Assembly (NCBI GenBank): GCA_963662815.2
Contig: CAXXWA010000004.1
Coordinates: 271,092-335,091, forward strand
DNA length: 64,000 bases
From: JAPPHA01 sp963662815
GTDB lineage: Bacteria > Pseudomonadota > Alphaproteobacteria > Rhodobacterales > Rhodobacteraceae
Direction: 5' to 3'
Below are positions 53,244 through 61,858 of the stretch, in pieces. Within the stretch, counting starts at the first letter, position 1. Each line of letters starts with the position of its first letter. A program made the translations under genes and the position numbers. Below the pieces are notes generated by a model. The model saw nothing but the letters and a program-made list of their open reading frames with translations. It did no database searches and was not told where the DNA came from.

Positions 53244-54031
53244 ACGCGACCAGCTCGATTTCCGACCGGCTGAGCGCCACCGGCACCGCGAACGCGCTGG
53301 AACTGCGCGGCGTGACCAAGTACTTCGGAGCGCTCGCCGCGCTCGAGGACATCGACCTGACCGTGCGTCCGGGGGAACGCCGGGCGGTCCTCGGTTCGAA
53401 CGGGGCGGGCAAGACGACGCTCTACAATTGCGTGACCGGCGACTTTCCCGCGACCGCCGGCACGATCCGCTTCTTCGGCGAGGACATCACCGGCTTCCCG
53501 CCGCACGAGCGGATCCGGAGGGGACTGCGACGAACCTACCAGATATCGCTGCTCTTCGCCGGGCTGAGCGTGCATGACAACATCTATCTCGCCTGCACGG
53601 GCGTGTCGCGCAGCCGATTTTCGTTCCTGCGCCCGCGGCGCGACGACGCGCTGATGTCGAGCGCCGAGAACCTCGTGCGCCTCGTGCACCTCGACGACGC
53701 CCGCGACCAGCTGGTCGCAAACCTCTCGTACGGCCAGCAGCGCCAGCTGGAGATCGCCATGGCGCTCGCCGGGGCGCCGCGCTTCATCCTGTTCGACGAA
53801 CCGGCTGCGGGTCTGTCGCCTGCGGAACGTTCCGAACTGATCGAGATCCTGACCGGCCTGCCAGGGCACATGGGATTCATCGTCATCGAACACGATATGG
53901 ACGTGGCACTCCGCGTCGCCGAGACGGTGACCATGATGCACAACGGCCGCGTGTTCAAGGAGGGCAGCCCGGCCGAGATCGAGGACGACCCGGAGGTGCA
54001 GGCCCTCTACCTCGGAGGCGACGGTGGTTGA
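53240..54031 (+). CDS. livG: Branched-chain-type ABC ATPase (LivG-like)
   Basis: A 263-residue ATPase with GSNGAGKTT (Walker A, residues 52-60), TYQISLLFAGLSVHDN, LSYGQQRQLEIAMAL (signature, Tyr for Gly as usual in LivG), FDEPAAGLSP (Walker B) and IEHDMDVALRVAE (switch His). GTG start overlaps the LivM stop. It pairs with the LivF half of the next gene. Confidence 0.9.
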   Translation: MNATSSISDRLSATGTANALELRGVTKYFGALAALEDIDLTVRPGERRAVLGSNGAGKTTLYNCVTGDFPATAGTIRFFGEDITGFPPHERIRRGLRRTYQISLLFAGLSVHDNIYLACTGVSRSRFSFLRPRRDDALMSSAENLVRLVHLDDARDQLVANLSYGQQRQLEIAMALAGAPRFILFDEPAAGLSPAERSELIEILTGLPGHMGFIVIEHDMDVALRVAETVTMMHNGRVFKEGSPAEIEDDPEVQALYLGGDGG

Positions 54032-56180
54032 CGGCGCCTCGATCCTCGAGGTTCGCGACCTCAACGTATTCTACGGCCACAGCCATGCGCTGCAGGGCGT
54101 GAACCTGGCGCTGGAGAAAGGCGTGATGTCGGTTGTCGGCCGGAACGGCATGGGCAAGACAACGCTCTGCCAGACCATCATGGGACTGGTTCCGGCGGCT
54201 TCCGGCGGCATCAGCCTCGCCGGGCAGTCTCTCGTTGGGCGCCCGCCAGCCGAAATCGCGCGGATGGGGGTCGGATACGTGCCGCAGGGGCGCCGGCTCT
54301 GGCCGACGCTGAGCGTGGAAGAGCACCTGCGGCTTGTCGAACGGCGCCGCGGGGCCTGGACCATCGAGCGGATCTACGCCGCGTTCCCGCGCCTCGCCGA
54401 GCGGCGCGGCAACAGCGGCGGGCAGCTATCCGGCGGCGAGCAGCAGATGCTCGCGATCGCCAGGGCGCTCCTCCTGAACCCGCGCCTCCTCGTGATGGAC
54501 GAGCCGACGGAGGGCCTCGCGCCCGTGATCGTCCAGCAGGTGGAGGACATGCTGGTCCGGCTCGGGCGGGACGGAGACATCGACGTCCTGGTCATCGAGC
54601 AGAACATCGGCGTGGCCTGCGCCGTGGCGCGCGAGGTCGCGATCATGGTCAACGGGCGGATCAACCGGGTGATGGACTCCGCCCGCCTCGCCGGCGACCG
54701 CGAACTGCAGCAGACGCTTCTAGGCGTCGGGCGGCATGCGCACGACGCGACGCCCGCTCCCGCCGCGGGCGTGCCCGCGGCGCCGGCCGCCGCCGCGGGT
54801 CCGAACCGGATCTACCTGTCAAACCCGACGGTGCCGACCAGATGGTCGCGCCCGGCGCCGGTTCGCGAAATCGAGGGCTCGGCGCGCACGACCACCGCGG
54901 CTCCCGAGCCCGCGGCTGCGGAAGTGCCGCGCCTCCGGGCCGCGCGCGACCGCGGCACGACCGCGTTCGTGGCGGGCACGTTCGACACCAAGGGCGCCGA
55001 GCTCGCGTTCATCCGCGACATCCTGAAGGCGCGCGGGCTCGCGGTGCGGACGATCGACCTCTCGACCAGCGGCAGGCCGTCGGGCGCGGACGTGCCGCCG
55101 CATGCGGTGGCCATGTTCCACCCGCGCGGCCACCGGGGCGTCTTTACCGGCGACCGCGGCAGCGCCGTGGCGGGAATGACCGAGGCGTTCGTCCGCTGGA
55201 TGCAGGCCCGGGACGATGTCGCGGGAGTCATCTCGGCGGGAGGTTCGGGCGGAACGGCGATGGTCAGCCCGGCGTTTCGCAGCCTGCCCGTCGGCATTCC
55301 GAAGTTCATCGTCTCGACGGTCGCGTCGGGCAGCGTCGGGCAGTACGTCGGGGCGTCGGACATTACGATGATGAACGCGGTCGCGGACGTGCAGGGACTG
55401 AACTCGATCACCCGCGAGATCCTGGCGAACGCCTCCAACGCGCTTGCGGGCATGGTTTCGGCGCGGCAGGTCGCGCGGCCGGCGCCTGCCGCGCGGCCGG
55501 CGGTCGGCGTCACCATGTTCGGTGTCACCACGCCGCTCGTCCGGCAGGTCGCGGCGGCGCTCGAGGGGGACTACGACGTGCTCGTCTTCCATGCCACCGG
55601 CACCGGCGGACGGGCGATGGAGGCGCTTGTCGAAAGCGGCCGGCTGAGCGGCGTCCTCGACCTGACGACGACGGAGGTCTGCGACATGGTCGCGGGCGGC
55701 GTGTTCGCGGCCGACGAGACCCGGTTCGATGCGGCGGTCCGCAGCGGCCTGCCCTACGTTGGCGCCTGCGGCGCCCTCGACATGGTCAATTTCCACGCGC
55801 GGGATTCGGTCCCAGAACGCTACCTGGGCCGCACGCTCTACCAGCACAACCCGCAGGTCACCCTGATGCGGACGAGCGCCGAGGAGAACGCGGAGATCGG
55901 GCGCTGGATCGGCGAGAAGCTGAACCGGATGGCGGGGCCGGTGCGGTTCCTGCTGCCCGAGGGCGGGGTTTCGGCGCTGAGCGCTCAGGGCGGACCCTTC
56001 CACGACCCGGCCGCCGACGCCGCGCTCTTCGATGCGCTCGAGGCGACCGTCCGGCAGACTTCGGCGCGCCAGCTCATCCGCGCGCCGCACAATGTCAACG
56101 ACCCGGAATTTGCCGCGCTGGTGCTCGAGAGCTTCCGGCAGGTGCATGCGCATCCGGTCCGGGCGATGGGCGGAGGCTGA
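54024..56180 (+). CDS. LivF-like ABC ATPase fused to a Tm-1-like (UPF0261) domain
   Basis: A 718-residue fusion. Residues 1-240 are a complete LivF ATPase: Walker A GRNGMGKTT 39-47, signature LSGGEQQ from 135, Walker B LLVMDE 155-160. An Ala/Pro-rich linker runs from about 240 to 310. Residues 312-718 are a full UPF0261/Tm-1-like ATP-binding domain, beginning TTAFVAGTFDTKGAELAFIRD and including VISAGGSGGTAMV, PKFIVSTVASG, FGVTTPLV and LPEGGVSAL. The tomato Tm-1 protein, a resistance factor against tobamoviruses, has this domain joined to the TIM barrel found in the next gene. The start is GTG, overlapping LivG by 8 bases. Role of the fused domain unknown. Confidence 0.9.
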   Translation: MVDGASILEVRDLNVFYGHSHALQGVNLALEKGVMSVVGRNGMGKTTLCQTIMGLVPAASGGISLAGQSLVGRPPAEIARMGVGYVPQGRRLWPTLSVEEHLRLVERRRGAWTIERIYAAFPRLAERRGNSGGQLSGGEQQMLAIARALLLNPRLLVMDEPTEGLAPVIVQQVEDMLVRLGRDGDIDVLVIEQNIGVACAVAREVAIMVNGRINRVMDSARLAGDRELQQTLLGVGRHAHDATPAPAAGVPAAPAAAAGPNRIYLSNPTVPTRWSRPAPVREIEGSARTTTAAPEPAAAEVPRLRAARDRGTTAFVAGTFDTKGAELAFIRDILKARGLAVRTIDLSTSGRPSGADVPPHAVAMFHPRGHRGVFTGDRGSAVAGMTEAFVRWMQARDDVAGVISAGGSGGTAMVSPAFRSLPVGIPKFIVSTVASGSVGQYVGASDITMMNAVADVQGLNSITREILANASNALAGMVSARQVARPAPAARPAVGVTMFGVTTPLVRQVAAALEGDYDVLVFHATGTGGRAMEALVESGRLSGVLDLTTTEVCDMVAGGVFAADETRFDAAVRSGLPYVGACGALDMVNFHARDSVPERYLGRTLYQHNPQVTLMRTSAEENAEIGRWIGEKLNRMAGPVRFLLPEGGVSALSAQGGPFHDPAADAALFDALEATVRQTSARQLIRAPHNVNDPEFAALVLESFRQVHAHPVRAMGGG

Positions 56181-56181
56181 G

Positions 56182-57030
56182 TTGTTCGACCGCGGGTCAC
56201 TCGTCGAAAGGTTCCGCGCCATGCGCGACCGGGGCGAACCGATCATCGGCGGTGGCGCGGGAACCGGGCTGTCGGCGAAGTGCGAGGAGGCGGGCGGCGT
56301 CGACCTGATCGTGATCTACAATTCCGGCCGCTACCGCATGGCGGGGCGGGGCAGCCTCGCCGGGCTGATGCCCTACGGCGACGCCAACGGCGTGGTCCTG
56401 GAAATGGCGGGCGAAGTGCTGCCGGTGGTGCGGCGGACGCCGGTTCTCGCCGGCGTCTGCGCCACCGACCCCTTCCGCCTGATGGGTCCGTTCCTGGACG
56501 AGCTTCGCCGGATCGGGTTCTCGGGCGTGCAGAACTTTCCGACTGTCGGCCTCATCGACGGCGCCTTCCGCGCCAACCTGGAGGAGACCGGCATGGGCTA
56601 CGGCCACGAGGTGGAGATGATCCGCCTCGCTGCGGGGCGCGGCATGCTGACCACCCCGTACGTCTTTTCCGAGAACGACGCGCGCGCCATGGCCGAAGCC
56701 GGCGCCGACATCATCGTCGCGCACCTCGGCCTCACGACTGGCGGCGCGATCGGCGCGGAGACCGCGCTGGCGCTCGAAGACGCACCGGCGGTCACCGACC
56801 GCCTTGCCGCCGCCGCCCTCGAGGTCAACCCGGAGGCGCTGGTCCTCGTGCACGGCGGCCCGGTCGCCGAGCCGCCGGATGCGGACTTCGTTCTACGGAA
56901 CACCCGGCACTGCCACGGGTTCTACGGCGCGTCCTCGATGGAGCGCCTGCCGGCGGAAACCGCGCTCACCGAACAGACCAGGAGATTCAAGGAGATCGGC
57001 CGCGAGGCCGGAAGGGAGAAAGAGACATGA
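56182..57030 (+). CDS. TIM-barrel protein of the PEP-hydrolase/Tm-1 C-terminal family
   Basis: A 282-residue protein (PF09370-like, often labelled phosphoenolpyruvate hydrolase family). IIGGGAGTGLSAKCEEAGGVDLIVIYNSGRYR near the start, PVLAGVCATDPF, GVQNFPTVGLIDG and HLGLTTGGAIGA are conserved. The start is TTG with GGAGG six bases ahead. In plants and fungi this barrel is the C-terminal half of Tm-1-like proteins, so genes 54024 and 56182 together equal one Tm-1. The label as a PEP hydrolase comes from sequence families and not from activity here. Confidence 0.85.
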   Translation: MFDRGSLVERFRAMRDRGEPIIGGGAGTGLSAKCEEAGGVDLIVIYNSGRYRMAGRGSLAGLMPYGDANGVVLEMAGEVLPVVRRTPVLAGVCATDPFRLMGPFLDELRRIGFSGVQNFPTVGLIDGAFRANLEETGMGYGHEVEMIRLAAGRGMLTTPYVFSENDARAMAEAGADIIVAHLGLTTGGAIGAETALALEDAPAVTDRLAAAALEVNPEALVLVHGGPVAEPPDADFVLRNTRHCHGFYGASSMERLPAETALTEQTRRFKEIGREAGREKET

Positions 57031-59711
57031 CCGGCCAACTCATCGGGCAATTGATCCTCTGGCTGATCGCAGCCGCAATCTGCGTCTTCATTCTCTACTG
57101 GGTGATGCACTGGCTCTACCGGCGGTCGACCAAGGAGGTGGCCTTCGTGCGGACCGGCTTCCTCGGCGAAAAGGTGGTGATCGACGGCGGCGCCTTCGTC
57201 TGGCCGATCATCCACGACATCACGCCGGTTTCGATGAACTCGCTTCAGCTCGCGGTCACCCGCGAGAAGGAGGAGGCGCTGATCACCAAGGACAGGATGC
57301 GCGTCGACGTCGACGCGGAATTCTACGTCCGCGTCAAGCAGAGCCGCGAGGCGGTGTCTCTCGCCGCGTCGACGCTGGGCCGGCGGACGCTGGAGCCCGA
57401 GCGCATCCACACGCTGCTCTCCGGCAAGTTCATCTCCGCGCTCCGGACCGTCGCCTCGGAAATGTCGCTGGAAGAGATCCACGAGAACCGGAACGTCTAT
57501 GTGGCGCGCGTCCTCGAGATGGCCCAGGACGGCCTCGACAAGAACGGGCTCGAACTCGAAAGCGTCGCGATCACCGACATCGACCAGGCCGACATCCAGT
57601 ATTTCAATCCTTCCAACAAGTTCGACGCCGAGGGCCTGACCACGGTGATCGAGGCCGTCGAGGCGCGCCGCAAGCTGCGCAACGACATCGAGCAGGATTC
57701 GATGGTCAGGATCCGTGCCCGCAACCTCGAGGCCGAGAAGCGCGTCCTGGACATCGAGAAGCAGACCGAGGAGGCGCGCCTCGAACAGGAACGCGAGATC
57801 GAGTTCCGCAGGGCGCAGCAGCGCGCCGAACTGGCCCGGGAACGTTCGGAGCGGGAAAAGGACGCCGAGCAGGCGACGCTCCTCTCGCGCGAGGCGATCG
57901 AGACGTCCCGCATCGCCAACGAACGCCAGATCGCGGAGGCCCGCATCGCCTCCGAACGCGAGATCCGCCAGCGCGAGATCGACCGCCAGCGCGTCGTGGA
58001 CGAGGCCGAGATCTCGGCCCGGGAAGCGGTCGAGAAGGCGCGCGTCCAGCAGGAGCGCGCCGTGGCCGAGGAAACAATCCGCAACCGGCAGGACACCGAC
58101 TCCGCCGAGATCGCGGCGCGCGAATCGGTCGAGACCGCGCGAATCGCCCAGGAGAAGGCGCTCGACGAGGCCCGAATCGCCAAGGAGCGCGAAACCCGGA
58201 TTCACGAGATCGCTCGCCAGCGGACGGTCGACGAGGAGGAAATCTCGGCCCGCGAGGCGGTCGAGACCGCCCGGATCGAGCAGGAGCGCGCCGTGAGCGA
58301 TGCGCGCATCGGCATCGAACAGCAGATCCGCGAACGGGAGGTGGCCCGCGACCTTGCCATCCGCGAAGCCGAGATCGCGAGCAATGAAGCCACGGAGAAG
58401 CTCACGATCATGCAGCAGAAAGTCGTTGCCGCGGCCCGGATCTCCTCGGACAAGGAGACTCGCGGCCTCGAGATCGCGCGCAACCGGGACGTGGACGAGG
58501 CCGAGATCGCCGCCCGCGAGGCGGTCGAGAAGGCGCGCATTGCCCAGGACAGGCTGCTCGCATTCGAGCGCATCGGAGCGCAGCAGGACACCGAGGAGCG
58601 GGACGAGTTGCGCGCCGAGGCCGTCGAGGCGGCGCGGATCGCGCGGGAGAAGAAGGTGGCCGCCGATCGGATCGCCTACGAGCAGGACCTTCGCGAGCGC
58701 GAGATCGCGCGCAACCGCGCGGTCGACGCGGCCAACATCAGTGCGCAGGAGATGATCAACGCGGCGCGGATCGCGGAGGAGCGGAAAACGCGGGCTGCCG
58801 AGATCGAGAAGGAACGCGCAATCGACGAGGCGGGGATCGCGCGCAGAAAGGCGATCGAGCATCTCGAGGTGGAGCGCACGAAGGCGCTCCGCGAAGCGGA
58901 GATCGCTGCGAAGGACATGGTGGAGCGCATCGAGATAGAGATCGAGAAGGGCCTCGACGATGTGCGCATCGACCACCAGCGCACGCGCCGGCAGCTCGAA
59001 ATCGAACGCGAGAAGGCGGTCGAGGAAGCGGCGATGGAAAAGGCAATCGCGCTCTACCGGAAGTCGCTCGACGAGAGCGCCGCCGCCATCGAGGCGGATG
59101 CCGCCCGCGCGCGCGCCGCCGAAGCGGCCGCCAAGGTGGACACCGCAACCGCGATGGAGGAGGCCGAACGCGAGAAGGCGGTCGACGTCACGCGCGCCGA
59201 GAAGGCGGCCGAGGAAAGCCGCCTCGCGGCCGAGGCGGAACGCGTCATCGCCGCGGTCAGGGCCGAGGCGCAGCGGCTTCTGAACGAGGCCGAGAACATT
59301 CTCACCGGAGAGGCGCGGAAATCGCTCTTCCGCCGCAACCTCCTCGAACGGCTCGAGGGCATCGTCGCGGCGCAGGTCAAGCCGCTCGAGAAGATCAACG
59401 AAATCAAGATCATGGAGCTTGGCGGCGCGGGTGCGGGGACGCTTGGCGCCGGCGGATCGGAGTCGGGCGGCGGCGCCCCGCGCAGCGGCAGCCCGACCGA
59501 CGAGGTGATAAACTCCGCGCTCCGCTACAGGGTGCAGGCGCCGATGATCGACTCGCTTCTCGGCGACATCGGAATCGAGGGCGGCAACCTCGCCCGGCAG
59601 CCGGGACTCATCCGCGAGGCCTCCGACATGCAGCGGATCGCTGCGGCGGTCGAGAAGGCGGGCGCCGCCCCGGAGAACGCCGGCGACCCCGACAAGGGGA
59701 GTACTTCCTGA
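57027..59711 (+). CDS. Very long flotillin-like membrane protein with hendecad coiled coil
   Basis: An 894-residue protein, nearly twice the usual flotillin. One membrane helix (ILWLIAAAICVFILYWV) spans about residues 10-27, then a PHB/SPFH domain (about 35-205) containing VRTGFLGEKVVIDGGAFVWP and VSMNSLQLAVTREKEEALITKD. From about 210 to 750 it is an Arg/Glu/Ala-rich coiled coil, and the C-terminus has the flotillin-type end (LLERLEGIVAAQVKPLEKINEIKIMEL) and a Gly/Ser-rich tail. Motif EI(A/D)R recurs at 317, 394, 438, 482, 559 and (as EIEK) 592, all spaced by multiples of 11. Start ATG overlaps the upstream stop. A membrane scaffold for the adjacent transporter and enzymes is likely. Confidence 0.92.
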   Translation: MTGQLIGQLILWLIAAAICVFILYWVMHWLYRRSTKEVAFVRTGFLGEKVVIDGGAFVWPIIHDITPVSMNSLQLAVTREKEEALITKDRMRVDVDAEFYVRVKQSREAVSLAASTLGRRTLEPERIHTLLSGKFISALRTVASEMSLEEIHENRNVYVARVLEMAQDGLDKNGLELESVAITDIDQADIQYFNPSNKFDAEGLTTVIEAVEARRKLRNDIEQDSMVRIRARNLEAEKRVLDIEKQTEEARLEQEREIEFRRAQQRAELARERSEREKDAEQATLLSREAIETSRIANERQIAEARIASEREIRQREIDRQRVVDEAEISAREAVEKARVQQERAVAEETIRNRQDTDSAEIAARESVETARIAQEKALDEARIAKERETRIHEIARQRTVDEEEISAREAVETARIEQERAVSDARIGIEQQIREREVARDLAIREAEIASNEATEKLTIMQQKVVAAARISSDKETRGLEIARNRDVDEAEIAAREAVEKARIAQDRLLAFERIGAQQDTEERDELRAEAVEAARIAREKKVAADRIAYEQDLREREIARNRAVDAANISAQEMINAARIAEERKTRAAEIEKERAIDEAGIARRKAIEHLEVERTKALREAEIAAKDMVERIEIEIEKGLDDVRIDHQRTRRQLEIEREKAVEEAAMEKAIALYRKSLDESAAAIEADAARARAAEAAAKVDTATAMEEAEREKAVDVTRAEKAAEESRLAAEAERVIAAVRAEAQRLLNEAENILTGEARKSLFRRNLLERLEGIVAAQVKPLEKINEIKIMELGGAGAGTLGAGGSESGGGAPRSGSPTDEVINSALRYRVQAPMIDSLLGDIGIEGGNLARQPGLIREASDMQRIAAAVEKAGAAPENAGDPDKGSTS
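57657..59250 (+). repeat. Imperfect repeats coding for 11-residue (hendecad) coiled-coil units
   Basis: Related 132-bp (44-residue) and 99-bp (33-residue) blocks rich in GAG-ATC-GCG-CGC type codons repeat through the flotillin gene. At protein level the blocks share DEAEISAREAVEKARI-like sequence. Spacings between equivalent motifs are 77, 44, 44, 77 and 33 residues. The DNA repeats are degenerate, so the array is old and kept by selection on the protein. Confidence 0.8.
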
Positions 59712-60152
59712 ATGGCACGGGTCTACGTCTCTTCGGTCATCGACGCCCCGCCCTCCCGGGTCTGGGACAGGGTGCGCGACTTCAACGGCCTGCCGCGCTG
59801 GCACCCGCTCGTCCGCGACAGCCGCATCGAGGACGCGCTTCCCGCCGACAAGGTGGGCTGCATCCGGAACTTCCACCTGCAGAACGGCGACCTGATCCGC
59901 GAGCAGCTCCTCGGCCTCTCGGACTACGACATGTTCTGCACCTATTCGATCCTCGAAAGCCCGATGCCGCTCGAGGACTACCTGGCCACGCTGCGGCTGA
60001 CCCCGGTGACCGAGGGCGATCGCACCTTCATCGAATGGTCGGCGGAGTTCTCCTGCGCGCCGGATGACGAGGACGGGCTGGTGGACGGAATCGGCGCGGA
60101 CGTGTTCCAGACCGGCTTCGACGCGCTCAAGCGCCATTTCGGAAGCCGGTGA
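59712..60152 (+). CDS. SRPBCC (START-like) family protein 1
   Basis: A 146-residue helix-grip protein (polyketide cyclase/Bet v 1 fold). It starts MARVYVSSVIDAPPSRVWDRVRDFNGLPRWHP-like, and keeps GCIRNFHLQNGDLIREQLL and the last long helix. The ATG is directly after the flotillin stop. SRPBCC proteins bind hydrophobic ligands; CoxG, a relative, recruits CO dehydrogenase to the membrane. It is followed by a close paralogue and by the molybdenum hydroxylase genes, which supports a CoxG-like role. Confidence 0.85.
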   Translation: MARVYVSSVIDAPPSRVWDRVRDFNGLPRWHPLVRDSRIEDALPADKVGCIRNFHLQNGDLIREQLLGLSDYDMFCTYSILESPMPLEDYLATLRLTPVTEGDRTFIEWSAEFSCAPDDEDGLVDGIGADVFQTGFDALKRHFGSR

Positions 60153-60598
60153 TGCCTAGAGTCAGGCGCAGCATCGTGATCGAGGCGCCCGTCGAGGCCG
60201 TCTGGGGCGTGATCCGCGACTTCAACGGGCACGACCGCTGGCATCCGGCCGTGCGCGCGAGCCAGATCGAGCGGGGCAGCCCGTCCGATATGGTGGGCTG
60301 CGTGCGCAGCTTCCGCCTCGAGGACGGCTCGGTCCTGCGGGAGAAGCTGCTGGCGCTGTCGGATCTCGAACAGACCTTCACCTACTGCCTCCTCGACACG
60401 CCGGTTCCGCTCTTCAACTACGTGGCCCATGTCCGGCTCTTCCCGGTGACCGACGGCGACCGCACCTTCTGGGAATGGGAGAGCAGGTTCGACACGCCCG
60501 CCGGGAGGTCCGGTGAACTGGCGGAACTGGTGGGCGACGGCATCTACGCCGCGGGCTTCGAGGCCGTGCGGCTGCAGCTGGAGGAGGCGCATGCCTAG
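60152..60598 (+). CDS. SRPBCC (START-like) family protein 2
   Basis: A 148-residue paralogue of the preceding protein: VWGVIRDFNGHDRWHPAVR and GCVRSFRLEDGSVLREKLL align closely, as does PVTDGDRTFWEWES. A tandem duplication that then diverged is evident. The ATG overlaps the upstream stop (GTG one codon earlier is also possible) and the stop region overlaps the FAD-subunit start. The pair could act as a heterodimer. Confidence 0.85.
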   Translation: MPRVRRSIVIEAPVEAVWGVIRDFNGHDRWHPAVRASQIERGSPSDMVGCVRSFRLEDGSVLREKLLALSDLEQTFTYCLLDTPVPLFNYVAHVRLFPVTDGDRTFWEWESRFDTPAGRSGELAELVGDGIYAAGFEAVRLQLEEAHA

Positions 60599-61382
60599 GG
60601 TCGAGACCTACGCGACGGCCGCCGAGGCGGTCCGGGCGCTCGGCCCGGGCGCCCGGTTCCTGGGCGGCGGCTCGCTCGTCATGATCGATGTCAACCACGG
60701 CGCCCTCGGGGTCGAGCGCATCGTCCGCACGACCGACCCTGCGCTCCGCGGAATCCGCGTCGAATCGGACAGGATCACTCTCGGCGCGCACGCCACCATG
60801 GCCGAGGTCGCGGGCGCGCGCGACCTCGCGTTCCTGGCGCCGGCGGCGCTGGCGGTGGGCGGCCCCGCGGTGCGCAACGCGGCCACCGTAGGCGGCAACC
60901 TGTTCGCCCCGCACCCCTACGGCGACTTCGCGGTGGCGCTCCTCGCGCTGGGTGCGACGGTGCACGTCGCCGACGGTCAGGAGCGCCCCCTCGACGAGTT
61001 CCTCGACGAGCGCTCGGGGCTTGTCACATCAGTCTCTTTCCGGCGCCCGGACGGCGGCGCCTTCCGCTTCCGCAAGGTGCGCCGCGTGCGTCCGGCGGGG
61101 GCTTCGGTGATGTGCATGGCGGCGCTTCTCAACCGGTCGGCCGGGCGGCTTTCGAACGTGTGCGTGGCCTACGGCGGAATGGCCGCGCGGCCGGTGCGTG
61201 CAAGGGCGGCGGAAACGGCGCTCGAGGGGGTTCCGCTCGATCGGGGCGGCGTCCGGCCGGCGCTGGAACGGGCGGTCGAGGGTCTCGACCCGCCCACCGA
61301 CGCGCTGGCCTCGTCGTGGTATCGCCGGGAAACGGCGCCGGTCCAACTGCGCCGACTGCTCCTCGGGGAGGATCGCGGATGA
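60591..61382 (+). CDS. Molybdenum hydroxylase FAD-binding (medium) subunit
   Basis: A 263-residue subunit of the xanthine/CO dehydrogenase family. The FAD motif FLGGGSLVMID is near residue 24, and the second, VRNAATVGGNLFAPHPYGD, near 100. It passes electrons from the Fe-S subunit to FAD and on to an acceptor. Its length is slightly short of the usual 280-290. It overlaps its neighbours on both sides. Confidence 0.9.
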   Translation: MPRVETYATAAEAVRALGPGARFLGGGSLVMIDVNHGALGVERIVRTTDPALRGIRVESDRITLGAHATMAEVAGARDLAFLAPAALAVGGPAVRNAATVGGNLFAPHPYGDFAVALLALGATVHVADGQERPLDEFLDERSGLVTSVSFRRPDGGAFRFRKVRRVRPAGASVMCMAALLNRSAGRLSNVCVAYGGMAARPVRARAAETALEGVPLDRGGVRPALERAVEGLDPPTDALASSWYRRETAPVQLRRLLLGEDRG

Positions 61383-61858
61383 GCGGGACGCCCGTGACAT
61401 TCACGCTTAACGGTGCCGCGGCGGGGGGCTTCGCCGATCCGGGCGGCAACCTTCTCGACCTCCTGCGCCGCGGCGTCGGCGACCGGACCCCGAAGTACGG
61501 CTGCGGGCAGGGGAGCTGCGGCGCCTGCACAGTGCTCGTCGACGGCGCCCCGCGACTTGCCTGCATCACGCTCGCGGAGAGCGTCGCGGGGCGCGACGTC
61601 CGGACTGCGGCCGGGCTCGGCGACGGGGCCGGGCTCGGCGCGCTGCAGCAGGCGTTCGTCGATCACTTCGCGGCGCAGTGCGGCTACTGCACGCCGGGAA
61701 TGCTGATGGCCGCGACGGCGCTTCTCGAACGCGATCCGAACCCGTCCCGGGACGCGGTCGTCGACGCCATCGGCGGCAACATCTGCCGCTGCACGGGGTA
61801 CGAGCCGATCGTCGAGGCGATACTTGCGGCGGCGCGCGGCGCGAGGGAGGCGCGGTAA
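61379..61858 (+). CDS. Molybdenum hydroxylase 2Fe-2S (small) subunit
   Basis: A 159-residue subunit with two 2Fe-2S clusters: Cys42, Cys47, Cys50 and Cys62 in the plant-ferredoxin-like half, and Cys101, Cys104, Cys136 and Cys138 (CGYCTPGM, NICRCTG) in the helical half. All ligands are present. The ATG overlaps the FAD-subunit stop. Confidence 0.93.
   Translation: MSGTPVTFTLNGAAAGGFADPGGNLLDLLRRGVGDRTPKYGCGQGSCGACTVLVDGAPRLACITLAESVAGRDVRTAAGLGDGAGLGALQQAFVDHFAAQCGYCTPGMLMAATALLERDPNPSRDAVVDAIGGNICRCTGYEPIVEAILAAARGAREAR

Noticed and set aside
56922..60137. A 1071-codon open frame on the minus strand opposite the flotillin
   Set aside because: It is the mirror of a GC-rich, codon-biased coiled-coil gene. 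It is Asp/Leu/Arg-rich with no family motif, while the plus strand has clear domains and coupled neighbours.
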